Origin: Hofstenia miamia
Taxonomy: Eukaryota; Xenacoelomorpha; Acoela; Hofsteniidae
DNA: 20,200 nt
Assembly (NCBI GenBank): GCA_900660155.1
Contig: CABFPE010000054.1
Span: forward strand, 741,232 to 761,431
Reading direction: 5' to 3'
This document shows positions 1 to 7,543 of the stretch, piece by piece. Position 1 is the first letter of the stretch. Each line of letters opens with the position of its first letter. Made by a program: the position numbers and the translations under genes. The notes under the pieces were generated by a model that did no database searches, was not told the origin of the DNA, and saw nothing but the letters and a program-made list of their open reading frames with translations.

Positions 1-100
1 TATATATATATATACAGATGTATTTATATATATATATATGTATATATATATACAGATGTATTTATATATATATATGTATATATATATATATACATACATG
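1..100. repeat. TA-rich microsatellite with a ~38-bp higher-order unit
   Basis: Almost pure TA, interrupted by the word cagatgtattta, which starts near 15 and again near 53. The array therefore has a compound unit of about 38 bp, and a third TA block ends in tacatacatgtatg. It is truncated by the window start. Confidence 0.9.
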
Positions 101-757
101 TATGAGGGAGATGCGATGCGGCATTTGATTAGTGAACATGATGTAGTTTTTCATTTAGCATAAAAGTAACAAGCAACTTTTCAAAAGTATACATTTTACT
201 TTGGGCCACTAGGCTATTCCCAGTTAAACGTGTATACCTTATATAATTTCAGTAGAATTTTTATCAATATGGAACAATTTCATCAACAGCAAGCTGTGCG
301 ATTTTTAAATAGTAGAATTGTCCTACTCATTGCTGTGGCCAGGACTCAATGCCCAAGATAATGCTAAACCACTGATTGATTTTGATAATTTAATCGATTT
401 AACAATTTTTTTAATCTTTAGGACTTGTTATTAGATTTTTACAATTTAAAACCATGCCTTGAAAATTTCTAGTTACGTGCTTGATGTATATTGTAGATAT
501 ATGTATCACCCATTGCAGAAAATATTATCACTTTTTGTGTGTGCACTTTACATTTTCACACAGTTTATTCTACCGCATTTCATTATTCTTAGTTGTTTTC
601 TGTTGTTAACTCTAAGTCATTTAGGGCATAAATATCTAACTATTATTGTTGTGGGAAATACAAGTTGCTTTTAGTTACCAATCGTTGTTGTTCTTTACAT
701 TACTACATATTATAATATATCATTCTAAGCTCTTATGTTTGGTAGGAGGGTACTCCA

Positions 758-794
<37 letters not shown>

Positions 795-1023
795 CTACAA
801 TTTTCCGAGAAAAATATTTATTAACTAGTCTGGATATCATTATTTGAAAATTTTATTATTTACGCCATATAGGGTTAATTCTGATTCGCTGATTCGCAGT
901 TTTGCCCTAAGAAAAACCATGATGATTATTAATTTAGTAGTTAGTTTCAATTTCTATTGAATTTTGGATCTTTCAAGATAAATAAATGCAAAAATTTCCC
1001 GCATTAAGCATTAGTGTTCTAAA
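101..1023. other. AT-rich spacer without a recognisable gene
   Basis: Only short open frames occur here (71 and 60 codons around 459-828). Their translations are low-complexity hydrophobic, and one reads through a TA run at 762-789. A TATA-like string (ataaataa, about 980-987) lies some 40 bp before the ATG at 1024 and could belong to a promoter of that gene. This is weak evidence in such AT-rich DNA. Confidence 0.6.
762..789. repeat. (TA)n microsatellite
   Basis: About 28 bp of uninterrupted TA dinucleotides inside the spacer upstream of the 461-residue reading frame. No transposon terminus is visible at either edge. Confidence 0.9.
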
Positions 1024-2409
1024 ATGCATTTTGCTAAATATGCTATAGTTATCATTTTATACTTTGAAAATGTCCTCTCTTCTCATACAAGAAACTGCAA
1101 AGATCACGATTTTAAGAAGATTGAAGATGATAAAGATGTAGAATTTGAGTGTCATATAAATGAAAATGTTAGAATGATATACAAGTGGAGAAACATTCAA
1201 TATTTTCGACTCATTTCAAATGCATCGCTTGAGAAAAATCACATTCCAATCTTTCATGAACAGTCATCTGTATGTTTTAAAGATTTAAAAATTATACACT
1301 GTTATCCCACATTGAAAGTTAAAAGCCTTTCACTGATAAATGTTTATATTAATTATCAAGGAAACAGTATCTTTAATATGTTTGTAGAAAGTTTGAAATA
1401 TCACATCCTCCTGCATGTAGACAACTGTGTTTTTGTTGATGAAAAGCAGTTTCATCCTGAAAATTATAATGGAATTTTTTTCTATTTGTCTGGTCATTCC
1501 CTCAACATCTCAATTTCCAATTCAATATTTAGCAGGTCTAAGACATATACGATTTTATTTTTTGTAGGCGATGAAAAATATCATAACAGTATTGTTTTCG
1601 CAAATAATTCCATCATTTATATAAAGAAACTTGACAGATTTATTTGGGTTGCCAACTCCAATTTGATTTTTGCCAATAATAAAATTAAATTCAATCATAA
1701 CACTGATAATTTTCTTTGGGCCGTCAATTCCAATATTTCATTCTATAACAATACTGTATCCATGAATTTTAATATTGGTCATTTTTTCAATTGCTACTCT
1801 GAAATGCCTACAACAATGAACATTTCCAATGATCGGATAAAGTTCAACTTCATAAAAGTATTTTTATTTATACGGGCAGGTCTAAGGCACATTCAAATGA
1901 CGCATAATTTGTATTTTGAAAATACATTTGATAACATTATATTTGACAATTCTGCAATAAAGAATAACTATGTGTTGGACAATGAAGAGTTCTCTTTGAA
2001 TAATTTCACTCTGTTTGCATTTAAGAAAGGATCAGGAAATGTCACCATTTCTAACAGTAAATTTAAATTTGGTCGCTTTTATCAATCTCTAACATCATGT
2101 CCATTGATTGATGTTACACTAATAAAGAGCATCAAAGTAGTTTCCTCAAAATTAACTGCATGTGATACAAGCATACAAAAAAGAATACATTTTCTTTGCG
2201 GAGAACAATACACTGTTAGTCAAGTGGAGTGTTTTAGCAATAAAATCAAATGCGATACAAAAGATTATTCCTTGTTGAAAGTCGTTTTTCCAACAGGTTT
2301 TACAGTACTTATTGGCTGGATTATATTGAATGTCTTAACAATCAAAGTTAAAAAACAATGGAAAAAGTTCTTTGATAAATCTACACACTCAATTACCAGG
2401 AGACAATGA
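1024..2409 (+). CDS. Predicted type I membrane glycoprotein with beta-helix-like repeats, family unknown
   Basis: I do not recognise the family. The 461-codon frame is uninterrupted in very AT-rich DNA, which argues for selection or recent origin. An in-frame TAG at 1012-1014 makes 1024 the first possible Met. Residues 1-20 form a hydrophobic signal peptide. Residues about 160-380 carry repeats of roughly 24-28 residues built on an N-S/N-x-hydrophobic pattern (NISISNSIF at 161, NSIVFANNSI at 188, SNLIFANNKI at 212, SNISFYNNTV at 236, GNVTISNSKF at 338). This is the spacing and Asn-ladder look of a right-handed parallel beta-helix. Eight N-glycosylation sequons are visible (N66, 161, 194, 237, 242, 266, 327, 339). 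Cysteines cluster at the ends (25, 43, 84, 93 and 359, 380, 392, 403, 410), like capping domains. Residues about 417-440 are a membrane helix followed by a basic tail (KVKKQWKK). The likely topology is outside ectodomain, inside tail. A leucine-rich-repeat relative is an alternative. No introns are seen; it could also be one exon. Confidence 0.72.
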   Translation: MHFAKYAIVIILYFENVLSSHTRNCKDHDFKKIEDDKDVEFECHINENVRMIYKWRNIQYFRLISNASLEKNHIPIFHEQSSVCFKDLKIIHCYPTLKVKSLSLINVYINYQGNSIFNMFVESLKYHILLHVDNCVFVDEKQFHPENYNGIFFYLSGHSLNISISNSIFSRSKTYTILFFVGDEKYHNSIVFANNSIIYIKKLDRFIWVANSNLIFANNKIKFNHNTDNFLWAVNSNISFYNNTVSMNFNIGHFFNCYSEMPTTMNISNDRIKFNFIKVFLFIRAGLRHIQMTHNLYFENTFDNIIFDNSAIKNNYVLDNEEFSLNNFTLFAFKKGSGNVTISNSKFKFGRFYQSLTSCPLIDVTLIKSIKVVSSKLTACDTSIQKRIHFLCGEQYTVSQVECFSNKIKCDTKDYSLLKVVFPTGFTVLIGWIILNVLTIKVKKQWKKFFDKSTHSITRRQ

Positions 2410-2452
2410 AAGTGATTACAATGCAAGTAACATTTATGAAACCGTTGATTAG
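2339..2452 (+). other. Alternative (+1) reading frame encoding an acidic Tyr-containing tail
   Basis: The +1 frame is open from just after a TAA near 2335 to a TAG at 2450-2452. Its last residues read LPGDNESDYNASNIYETVD, which looks like a cytoplasmic signalling tail: acidic, with two tyrosines (DYNAS and IYETV). The annotated frame instead ends in RRQ at 2409. A one-base indel between the membrane helix and the stop, whether a real mutation or a sequencing error in the A-rich stretch near 2345-2365, would join helix and tail. This is inferred from the translation only. Confidence 0.4.
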
Positions 2453-2460
2453 TATGATTT

Positions 2461-2474
2461 AATAAATCAATAAA
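2461..2474 (+). promoter_or_regulatory. Overlapping AATAAA polyadenylation signals
   Basis: AATAAA occurs at 2461-2466 and 2469-2474, about 50-65 bp after the stop of the 461-codon frame, and again near 2507. The position suits a short 3' UTR. In AT-rich spacer such hexamers also arise by chance. Confidence 0.45.
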
Positions 2475-3586
2475 TTAGCATTCATTAAATGTTAAGAAAA
2501 ATTTCAATAAAAAATTAAATATTAATAATTTTTCATTAATAGGTTTGAAACTAATGGGGAAGCCTTAATAGAATTACGCCCTGAAGTAGAACACTGAGAT
2601 AGAGAATTTTAAGGAAACCAACCCACTTACATATTTATGCATTATGCAAAGTGATTAAAACTGAATGTGACTATACATTGATCTTAAGTCCTTGACGGAT
2701 TCATGTTTAGGGATACAATTAATGGATCTCAAGAAATATTTGTATATTTTTGAAATGAAATTCTTAAAGATTTCCTTTTTTGTTTATTGATAATTTTATA
2801 CTGAGCGGCAACAAGGGGCGCACCCCGATTTTTACCTGAGAAGAGGAAAATATCATTAATGTTAAGCCTTAAATATACAAAAACGGTGAATTCGATTATG
2901 GAAGCCTATTATATTTTTAGGCTGTAATTTTAACAGCGAATACTATATAAATTTACTCGATAGGACAATAATGCTTCTGGAATCAGGTCTTTATTATATG
3001 TTTTAGTAAGATTATTAACTGTAAGTGAGAAAGTTTTTAGGAATCTTAAATAATTGGCCATTATTTGCAGTATTTTTATGCAATACAATAATCGAATTTT
3101 TTTAAGGTATTCAATAGATTAATCGATTTCCAATTATTGTAATACTTGCAATTTCAATTAAGTATTGTCTTCCCCTGCAGACATAGAGTAGAACCAATAC
3201 TTAATATATATGTACTATGATTGTTATTGGCACTTATTTCTTAAGCAATGGAAGCATCTGTACTCTGTTGAGGATGGGAACATTCCCCCTCTGGGTACGC
3301 CTCTGGCGGCAACCAATGGGAGGGGCAAGTGCCCTCCTAATTATTTAGAATTAATCTTTGCTTAACTGAAAATCAATATATACTGTAGAATGAGTAGTAA
3401 CACCAGTTTCTTAAAACTGTGAAGTTCTTATCAGGATGCAAGTTGTCTATGGGAGATTAATTGGCTTCACATATGTCCTACAATGGTGTCAGGTTGGCAA
3501 GACAGCATCCAGTATTCATTTCTACTTTACCAGCGAATTTCACTTAATGTCACAGTCTTTATTTCTATGAAGAAGGAGTGGTAATG
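2475..3586. other. AT-rich spacer with two small GC-richer patches
   Basis: No gene recognised. Two patches stand out from the background: 2806-2832 (gcggcaacaaggggcgcacc) and about 3283-3345 (ggcggcaacc followed by ggggcaagtgcc). Both resemble each other and a patch near 17115-17245, suggesting fragments of one old repeat family. Confidence 0.4.
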
Positions 3587-3794
3587 GACAAATTACTTGG
3601 GAAAAAACATTTTTCATAAAAAAACTATTTCTGTGATCATTTTATTATAATTTTGTTGTGCCCTACTTAATTTTGAGAAACAAATATATTGAAGTTATTA
3701 TCTATGAAATTTTCAAACGCCTAAAATTTTATTTAATAAATTAATGTTACTTAGAACTATATTACTTAGAGACAAATTACTTGGGACAAAACAT
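3587..3794. repeat. Pair of direct repeats, 184 bp apart
   Basis: The word gacaaattacttggg, followed by a/c and aaaacat, occurs at about 3587-3610 and again at about 3771-3794. The second copy ends close to the TA-rich left flank of the mariner element. The origin is unknown; a small tandem duplication or a relic of another insertion are both possible. Confidence 0.55.
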
Positions 3795-3806
3795 AATATA
3801 TATGTA

Positions 3807-3838
3807 CGAGGGTAAGTCAACTATTATCCGCAATGCAG
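3807..3838 (+). repeat. Left terminal inverted repeat of the mariner element
   Basis: Pairs with 4541-4572 with a single mismatch (C versus T at the base before gcaatgcag). It lies next to the TA at 3805-3806. Confidence 0.92.
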
Positions 3839-3881
3839 CTTTAAAATTTACTTTAATACAAATAGAAAAGTTACATGTACA

Positions 3882-4430
3882 TTATTTTTCAACAAAGTTC
3901 CCTTGTTTTTCAATGCACTTGGTCCATCGTTGCTTTCTGAAGCCCTCATAAAAGAAGGTTTTTGGTTGAGCTGCATGCCAGGAATGCACCCCATCTTTTA
4001 CTGCTTTATCCGAGGCAAATCTACGGCCTCTTAAGCCTGTTTCAGCGGATCAAACAAGTATTGAACCCAAATCTGTTGTGGATGATTTCGTAGGCAGAAC
4101 CATGACTTATTTGCAGACAATAAGCCACTTTACCCGTCTGTCTGACAGAATCCTTTCACGAACACGTTCAATGTTCTCCTCATTTGTGACGGTAACTGCT
4201 GGCCCGGCTCATTCGTCATTTGTAACACTCATAGGACCATTTTTGAATTTTTCAATCCATTCGTAAGCACTTCGTTGAGACAACACACTGTTCCTGTACT
4301 GCACAAAAAGTCTTTGATGAATTTCGGCCCCTGGTACACCTTCTGACCACAAAAAACGAATCACTGAATGTTGCTCTTCTTTGGTGCAAACAGAAAGTGT
4401 AGCAGCCATTGTTAACGGCATGACAGCCAC
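3882..4430 (-). pseudogene. Mariner transposase remnant: N-terminal helix-turn-helix joined to the extreme C-terminus
   Basis: The ATG at 4428-4430 opens a 73-codon frame to a TGA at 4209. It carries the mariner N-terminal helix-turn-helix pattern (EEQHSVIRFLWSEGV, then IHQRL and RSAYEWIEKFKNG). Beyond the stop the same frame continues with NEENIERVRERILSDRRVKW. A degenerate segment and a frame change follow, and the reading ends with the family's C-terminal signature (LRGRRFASDKAVK, then QPKTFFYEG, RWTKCIEKQGN) and a stop at 3882-3884. The entire catalytic DDD region, about 200 residues in the family, is absent, so one internal deletion fused the ends. It is not a functional enzyme. The N-terminal DNA-binding part alone could still bind the TIRs if expressed. 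Confidence 0.88.
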
Positions 4431-4540
4431 AATAGAACTGACCTAGTAGTGTCTAACCTGTGCAGGCATAACAACAACAAAACCACGCATTGCGCCATCT
4501 ACGCTTCACGACACTACTACCAACATAACAAGAAATATAA

Positions 4541-4572
4541 CTGCATTGCAGATAATAGTTGACTTACCCTCG
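4541..4572 (-). repeat. Right terminal inverted repeat of the mariner element
   Basis: Reverse complement of the left repeat at 3807-3838 with one mismatch. It is followed by TA at 4573-4574, which runs into a short TA tract. Confidence 0.92.
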
Positions 4573-4574
4573 TA

Positions 4575-5074
4575 TATATATATTCAAAACTAGTGTTGAA
4601 AAATGCAACTATTTACTATCAAAGTATTAATATTAGGAGCATATAGGCCTACATGCATTTATCTTTTCATGAATTACTATAATATAATTTTAATTACCAC
4701 TTTGCCTACATCGCTTATATTCTTTTGCCAAAAGTCAATTTTTATTTAAAATACCATATGATCAGTTATAGAAAAGTGTTTCGTAATTGTTGAAAATTTC
4801 AAAAAAAAATTCATGGATAATTAACCCAGTTTTGTGTGCAAATCTAGTACTATTTTATCAACATCGGTATTAAACGTAAAACAGCGTATCTATTCGAAAC
4901 TGTACTTATATTCTAGTACATATAAAAGGATTCTGCACTCGCAACAATTTATCTAAAATTTTGCTTAAAAAATGTAAAGTGTAGTACACAAATTTAACAC
5001 TAAAGGTTTTGACGAAAATCGCCAGCAAAGCGTTGCCTTAAGTTGTAACAAAATAAATTGTCCCCTAGTCCAAC
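4575..5074. other. AT-rich spacer, nothing recognised
   Basis: No open frame of note, no inverted repeat and no protein similarity that I can see on either strand. Confidence 0.6.
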
Positions 5075-5077
5075 TAA

Positions 5078-5440
5078 AGGTGTGTTCCCACTATCGACTT
5101 TTATCAGCAGATTTTAATCAAAAATGCAATTATTTTTTATCATCCGATTTTTTATCAGAAAATGCGGAGTTGGAAGAGCGTTCAGACTATCGATTTTTTA
5201 TCAGATGATAAATTATCATCTTTTGATTGACAGTAAGAAAAACAACAACATCTGTTTATGGATTGGTTTGTCTTGGAATGTAAACAATGTTTACATATTT
5301 TGAAGTTGAAATATTTCAAAGACAATAATTTACGTTTTGGAAGTCTGTTCCCTACTTGAGAAGTAAGCAATTAGTTTCAAGTAGCTATTCGACTAGTTTT
5401 AGTACCGTTCAGACTATCGACTTTTATCAGCTGATAAATT
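5078..5440 (+). mobile_element. MITE copy 1, right end missing at an unresolved base
   Basis: Starts aggtgtgttcccactatcga, preceded by TAA at 5075-5077. It is nearly identical to 6157-6534 of copy 2. Differences are a few substitutions and a block of roughly 17 bp (ctttcacattggcga) present only in copy 2. It ends at the single N at 5441, after which the sequence is unrelated, so the right terminal repeat is not in the assembly. The internal 62-codon frame seen in both copies is a by-product of the copy identity. Confidence 0.85.
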
Positions 5441-5441
5441 N
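5441..5441. other. Unresolved base at a junction of unrelated sequences
   Basis: An N sits exactly where MITE copy 1 stops matching copy 2 and a GC-richer segment begins. It probably stands for a gap of unknown length, not one base. Confidence 0.7.
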
Positions 5442-6153
5442 GCTATCAGTTACAACCAACAGTACTTGACCAGCTGTGGTTCTGGTGGAGATACCTTCAG
5501 CCTTGAATTGCTTCCGGATCTCCACGGTTCTTCCACCACTCACACCTTCCCCTGGAACTCTGGTTGTTTCACTGCCCTTGAATCAGCAAGGTGATCCCCT
5601 GGAAGGAAAGTTAAGCTGTGAAGAGGCTGATTGTCCGTTCATATCTCTGCCCTTGAATCAGCCTTGAGTACTACTAGGACGCCTCTTAACTCTGCGTCGT
5701 TTATTGACCATCTCGTCGTTCTCATCCCTTCTGCCCTTGAATCAACATCCAGTTTGAGAACTCCTGCACACTCGCCTCCTCGTTTTTGTCATCAGGATTC
5801 CATTGGTTGGTTGATTGCGCCTCACTCGTTTCCTGAGTGGTTGATGCACCCTTCTCTAGTTTCCTAAATGCAGTTATTACATCTATATCCCATATTTCAG
5901 GGTTATATATAGTTTTATTTCTTGCAGCCCTCTGGGGTTGCACTCTCCTTTCAAGTTGTTTGTTTCCAATATCCGCTGTGAATTCTTCCTCGAATTCCTC
6001 CTTTGGCAGGCTATCTAAATCATACATATTGTACATAACCTCTTTGCCGTTAATTCGGCTCAGTTTAAATTCGGCACTTCCATCTATCTTCATCTCCTCG
6101 ATGTCTGCCATTGCTCTTTTTAAATTTTGGAAGTGCATTAATCTGCCGTTATC
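5442..6153 (-). pseudogene. Coding relic with in-phase repeats, interrupted by a MITE; identity uncertain
   Basis: Visibly GC-richer than its surroundings (nearer half GC over 5455-5850) and codon-like on the minus strand. The open frame runs from the MITE junction at 6153 down to 5722. It begins DNGRLMHFQNLKRAMAD and contains acidic stretches (LPKEEFEEEF) and RRVQPQRAARNKTIYNPE. A frame change near 5760 leads to a second stretch in which the word for ADSRA recurs at 5572, 5647 and 5731. The spacings of 75 and 84 bp are both multiples of three, so these are protein-level repeats of about 25 and 28 residues. A TGA breaks that frame. The last part (VSGGRTVEIRKQFKAEG) ends at the N. The first segment faintly resembles the basic tail that follows integrase in LTR-retrotransposon Pol proteins. 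I hold that loosely; a captured host exon is equally possible. Confidence 0.5.
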
Positions 6154-6156
6154 TAA
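6154..6156 (+). repeat. Target-site duplication TAA, left of MITE copy 2
   Basis: TAA directly before aggtgtg. Matched by TAA at 6700-6702 after the right terminal repeat. A 3-bp TAA/TTA target is typical of PIF/Harbinger-type transposons. Confidence 0.7.
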
Positions 6157-6699
6157 AGGTGTGTTCCCACTATCGACTTTTGTCAGCAGATTTTAATCGA
6201 AAATGCAATTATTTTCTTTCACATTGGCGATTTTTTATCATCCGATTTTTTATCAGAAAATGCGGAGTTGGAAGAGCGTTCAGACTATCGATTTTTTATC
6301 AGATGATAAATTATCATCTTTTGATTGACAGTAAGAAAAACAACAACATCTGTTTATGGATTGGTTGGTCTTGGAATGTAAACAATGTTTACATATTTTG
6401 AAGTTGAAATATTTCAAAGACAATAATTTACGTTTTGGAAGTCTGTTCCCTACTTGAGAAGTAAGCAATTAGTTTCAAGTAGCTATTCGACTAGTTTTAG
6501 TACCGTTCAGACTATCGACTTTTATCAGCTGATAAATTATCAGATGACAGTAATTTGGCTGTTTTGCAAAAAAATCGGATGGAGCGTTCAGACTATCGAC
6601 TTTAATCAGCCGATAAAAAAGCAGATAGAGTGTTCACATTATCGACTTTTATCACCGATTTCTTGACAGATGATAAAAGTCGATAGTGGGAACACACCT
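6157..6699 (+). mobile_element. MITE copy 2, complete, TAA target, with iterated terminal word
   Basis: About 543 bp bounded by aggtgtgttcccactatcga and its reverse complement, matching over roughly 28 bp with one mismatch. TAA duplications flank it at 6154-6156 and 6700-6702. It encodes no transposase. The core of the terminal repeat (gttcagactatcgactttta followed by tcag and gataa) recurs in the same orientation near 6278, 6505, 6586 and 6632, so the element holds five forward copies and one inverted copy at its right end. Several copies carry a palindrome around atcagctgat. The 3-bp TAA target suggests mobilisation by a PIF/Harbinger-like transposase; no such gene is in the window. Confidence 0.88.
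6671..6699 (-). repeat. Right terminal inverted repeat of MITE copy 2
   Basis: Reverse complement of the MITE left end (6157-6185 and 5078-5106). It ends ...gggaacacacct and is followed by the TAA at 6700-6702. Confidence 0.9.
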
Positions 6700-6702
6700 T
6701 AA

Positions 6703-6845
6703 TATGGAATACTTGGCATACACGTGCTTGATTCGCATGGATAACGCTTTCCAAGATATGGCAAGTTTTTGGTAAACAATATGGCAAGCATTTAGTAAAA
6801 ATATGGCAAGTAAAATATGACGATATCCATGAAAATCTGTTTTAA
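6703..6845 (-). pseudogene. Possible continuation of the interrupted coding relic, upstream side
   Basis: Read on the minus strand, this flank holds an open frame of about 45-50 codons without a Met start. If the MITE and one TAA copy are taken out, its phase matches that of the frame running from 6153 to 5722. This supports insertion into a formerly continuous frame. The translated piece (for example SWKALSMRIKHVYAKYS) is not recognisable, and part of it overlaps a short AT-rich repeat, so chance openness is possible. Confidence 0.35.
6756..6810 (+). repeat. Three short near-tandem repeats (atatggcaag)
   Basis: The word atatggcaag occurs at 6756-6765, 6778-6787 and 6801-6810, a period of 22-23 bp, with partly similar spacers (agtttttggtaaaca and catttagtaaaa). 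Confidence 0.7.
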
Positions 6846-7071
6846 TTTATATTATAGTTTTACACATTTAAGTTTAATATATATTGATATAAATAACACC
6901 ATATCTTCATTTTTTTAAATTTAAATCAAGTTTTAAGAAAGCATGTAAACATATATATATAATAAAAATAAAATATTTATTCTATCGTGAAATAAAATAT
7001 TCAAACATTATTTACAAAAACGAACATGTGAAAATATTTCAGCTTGTGAAGACTTAAGGGTTCCAGCAATG
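6846..7071. other. AT-rich spacer, nothing recognised
   Basis: No coding similarity and no terminal repeat. The 5' part and left end of the transposon whose 3' end starts at 7072 are absent here, so that element is truncated on this side. Confidence 0.55.
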
Positions 7072-7336
7072 CACTACCAGCAAGATGGAGCCTCCCCTCA
7101 TCATTCAAGGGCAGCCAGACAAATTCTTGATGACTCCTTGCGATTATTGGTGTTGGCCCTACCTCAAGTCATTGGTTTCTGAAAACAATCATCGTTTTGC
7201 AAGCTTGAACGATTTGAGACAAGCAATTGAAGCAAATTTTCATGCTATTCCACTAAAACAATATCGCGATTCAATGAGAAATTTCCAGCAGAGGATTCAT
7301 TTCTGTCATGATGCAGAAGGTGGGGTCTTCGAATAA
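7072..7336 (+). pseudogene. 3' end of an IS630/Tc1-mariner-superfamily transposase, frameshifted
   Basis: Two overlapping frames together give the C-terminal part of a DDE transposase of the type common in arthropod genomes. Frame one (7072-7182) begins HYQQDGASPHHSRAARQILD, the block with the second catalytic Asp, and stops at a TGA at 7180-7182. Frame two (matching from about 7136 to the stop at 7336) gives DYWCWPYLKSLV, then ASLNDLRQAIEANF and a terminal FQQRIHFCHDAEGGVFE. Compared with relatives, about 20 residues including the usual SPDLTPLD block are lost at the frame junction. Everything N-terminal of 7072 is missing. The gene is dead and serves only to mark an old insertion. Confidence 0.85.
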
Positions 7337-7511
7337 ACGATAAATGAACTGTTGTGTCAATGAACTTTTCATAATTGTCTAAACGTTTCTTCTAAAGTTC
7401 CTTTTAACGTTGGGCATAAATCATGTTTTTGTATTTCAAGTACATGAATCATATGTTATCTATTGTAACATTTTTTTTAATTCTGTACTAAAACTTTTGG
7501 AACACCTGGTA
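7337..7511 (+). mobile_element. 3' non-coding part and right terminal repeat of the same transposon
   Basis: After the stop an AT-rich trailer ends in ctaaaacttttggaacacct followed by gg and TA at 7510-7511. Read inward this is taccaggtgttccaaaagtt, a typical end of this superfamily beside its TA target. No matching left end is present upstream. Confidence 0.65.
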
Positions 7512-7543
7512 TATATAATGAAAAAACAGCGAACATTTTAATT

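Larger units (their letters stand above)
3807..4572 (-). mobile_element. Mariner-family transposon, internally deleted, with TIRs and TA target site
   Basis: The left end starts cgagggtaagtcaactatta. The right end is its reverse complement. Over about 32-34 bp the two inverted repeats differ at one position. TA dinucleotides at 3805-3806 and 4573-4574 fit the TA target duplication of Tc1/mariner transposons. The element is about 766 bp, well short of the roughly 1.3 kb of an autonomous mariner, and encodes only remnants of both ends of a transposase on the minus strand. It can only have been moved by a transposase supplied in trans. Confidence 0.92.

Noticed and set aside
459..828. Two overlapping short plus-strand frames
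   Set aside because: Low-complexity hydrophobic translations in AT-rich spacer; one runs through a TA microsatellite. No motif, no coding signal.
1024..2409. Retroviral or errantivirus-type envelope protein
   Set aside because: A signal peptide and single C-terminal helix would fit, but there is no furin-type cleavage site or fusion-peptide-like segment, no gag or pol nearby, and the ectodomain is a repeat solenoid.
4078..4266. 62-codon plus-strand frame
   Set aside because: Antisense shadow of the mariner transposase remnant.
5182..5370. 62-codon minus-strand frame, found again unchanged at 6280-6468
   Set aside because: Identical because both lie in copies of the same MITE; no protein similarity, and the conservation is due to recent copying.
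5476..6401. Plus-strand frames with repeated S-ALES/PLNQ-like words
   Set aside because: Opposite-strand readings of the minus-strand relic and of the MITE. The minus strand has the longer, more coding-like frame.
6602..6787. 61-codon minus-strand frame
   Set aside because: Runs from spacer into the MITE terminal repeat. The phase that matches the interrupted relic is a different one.
6756..6810. CRISPR-like array
   Set aside because: Three 10-bp words at 22-23-bp spacing in a eukaryotic, AT-rich context; too short and with similar spacers.
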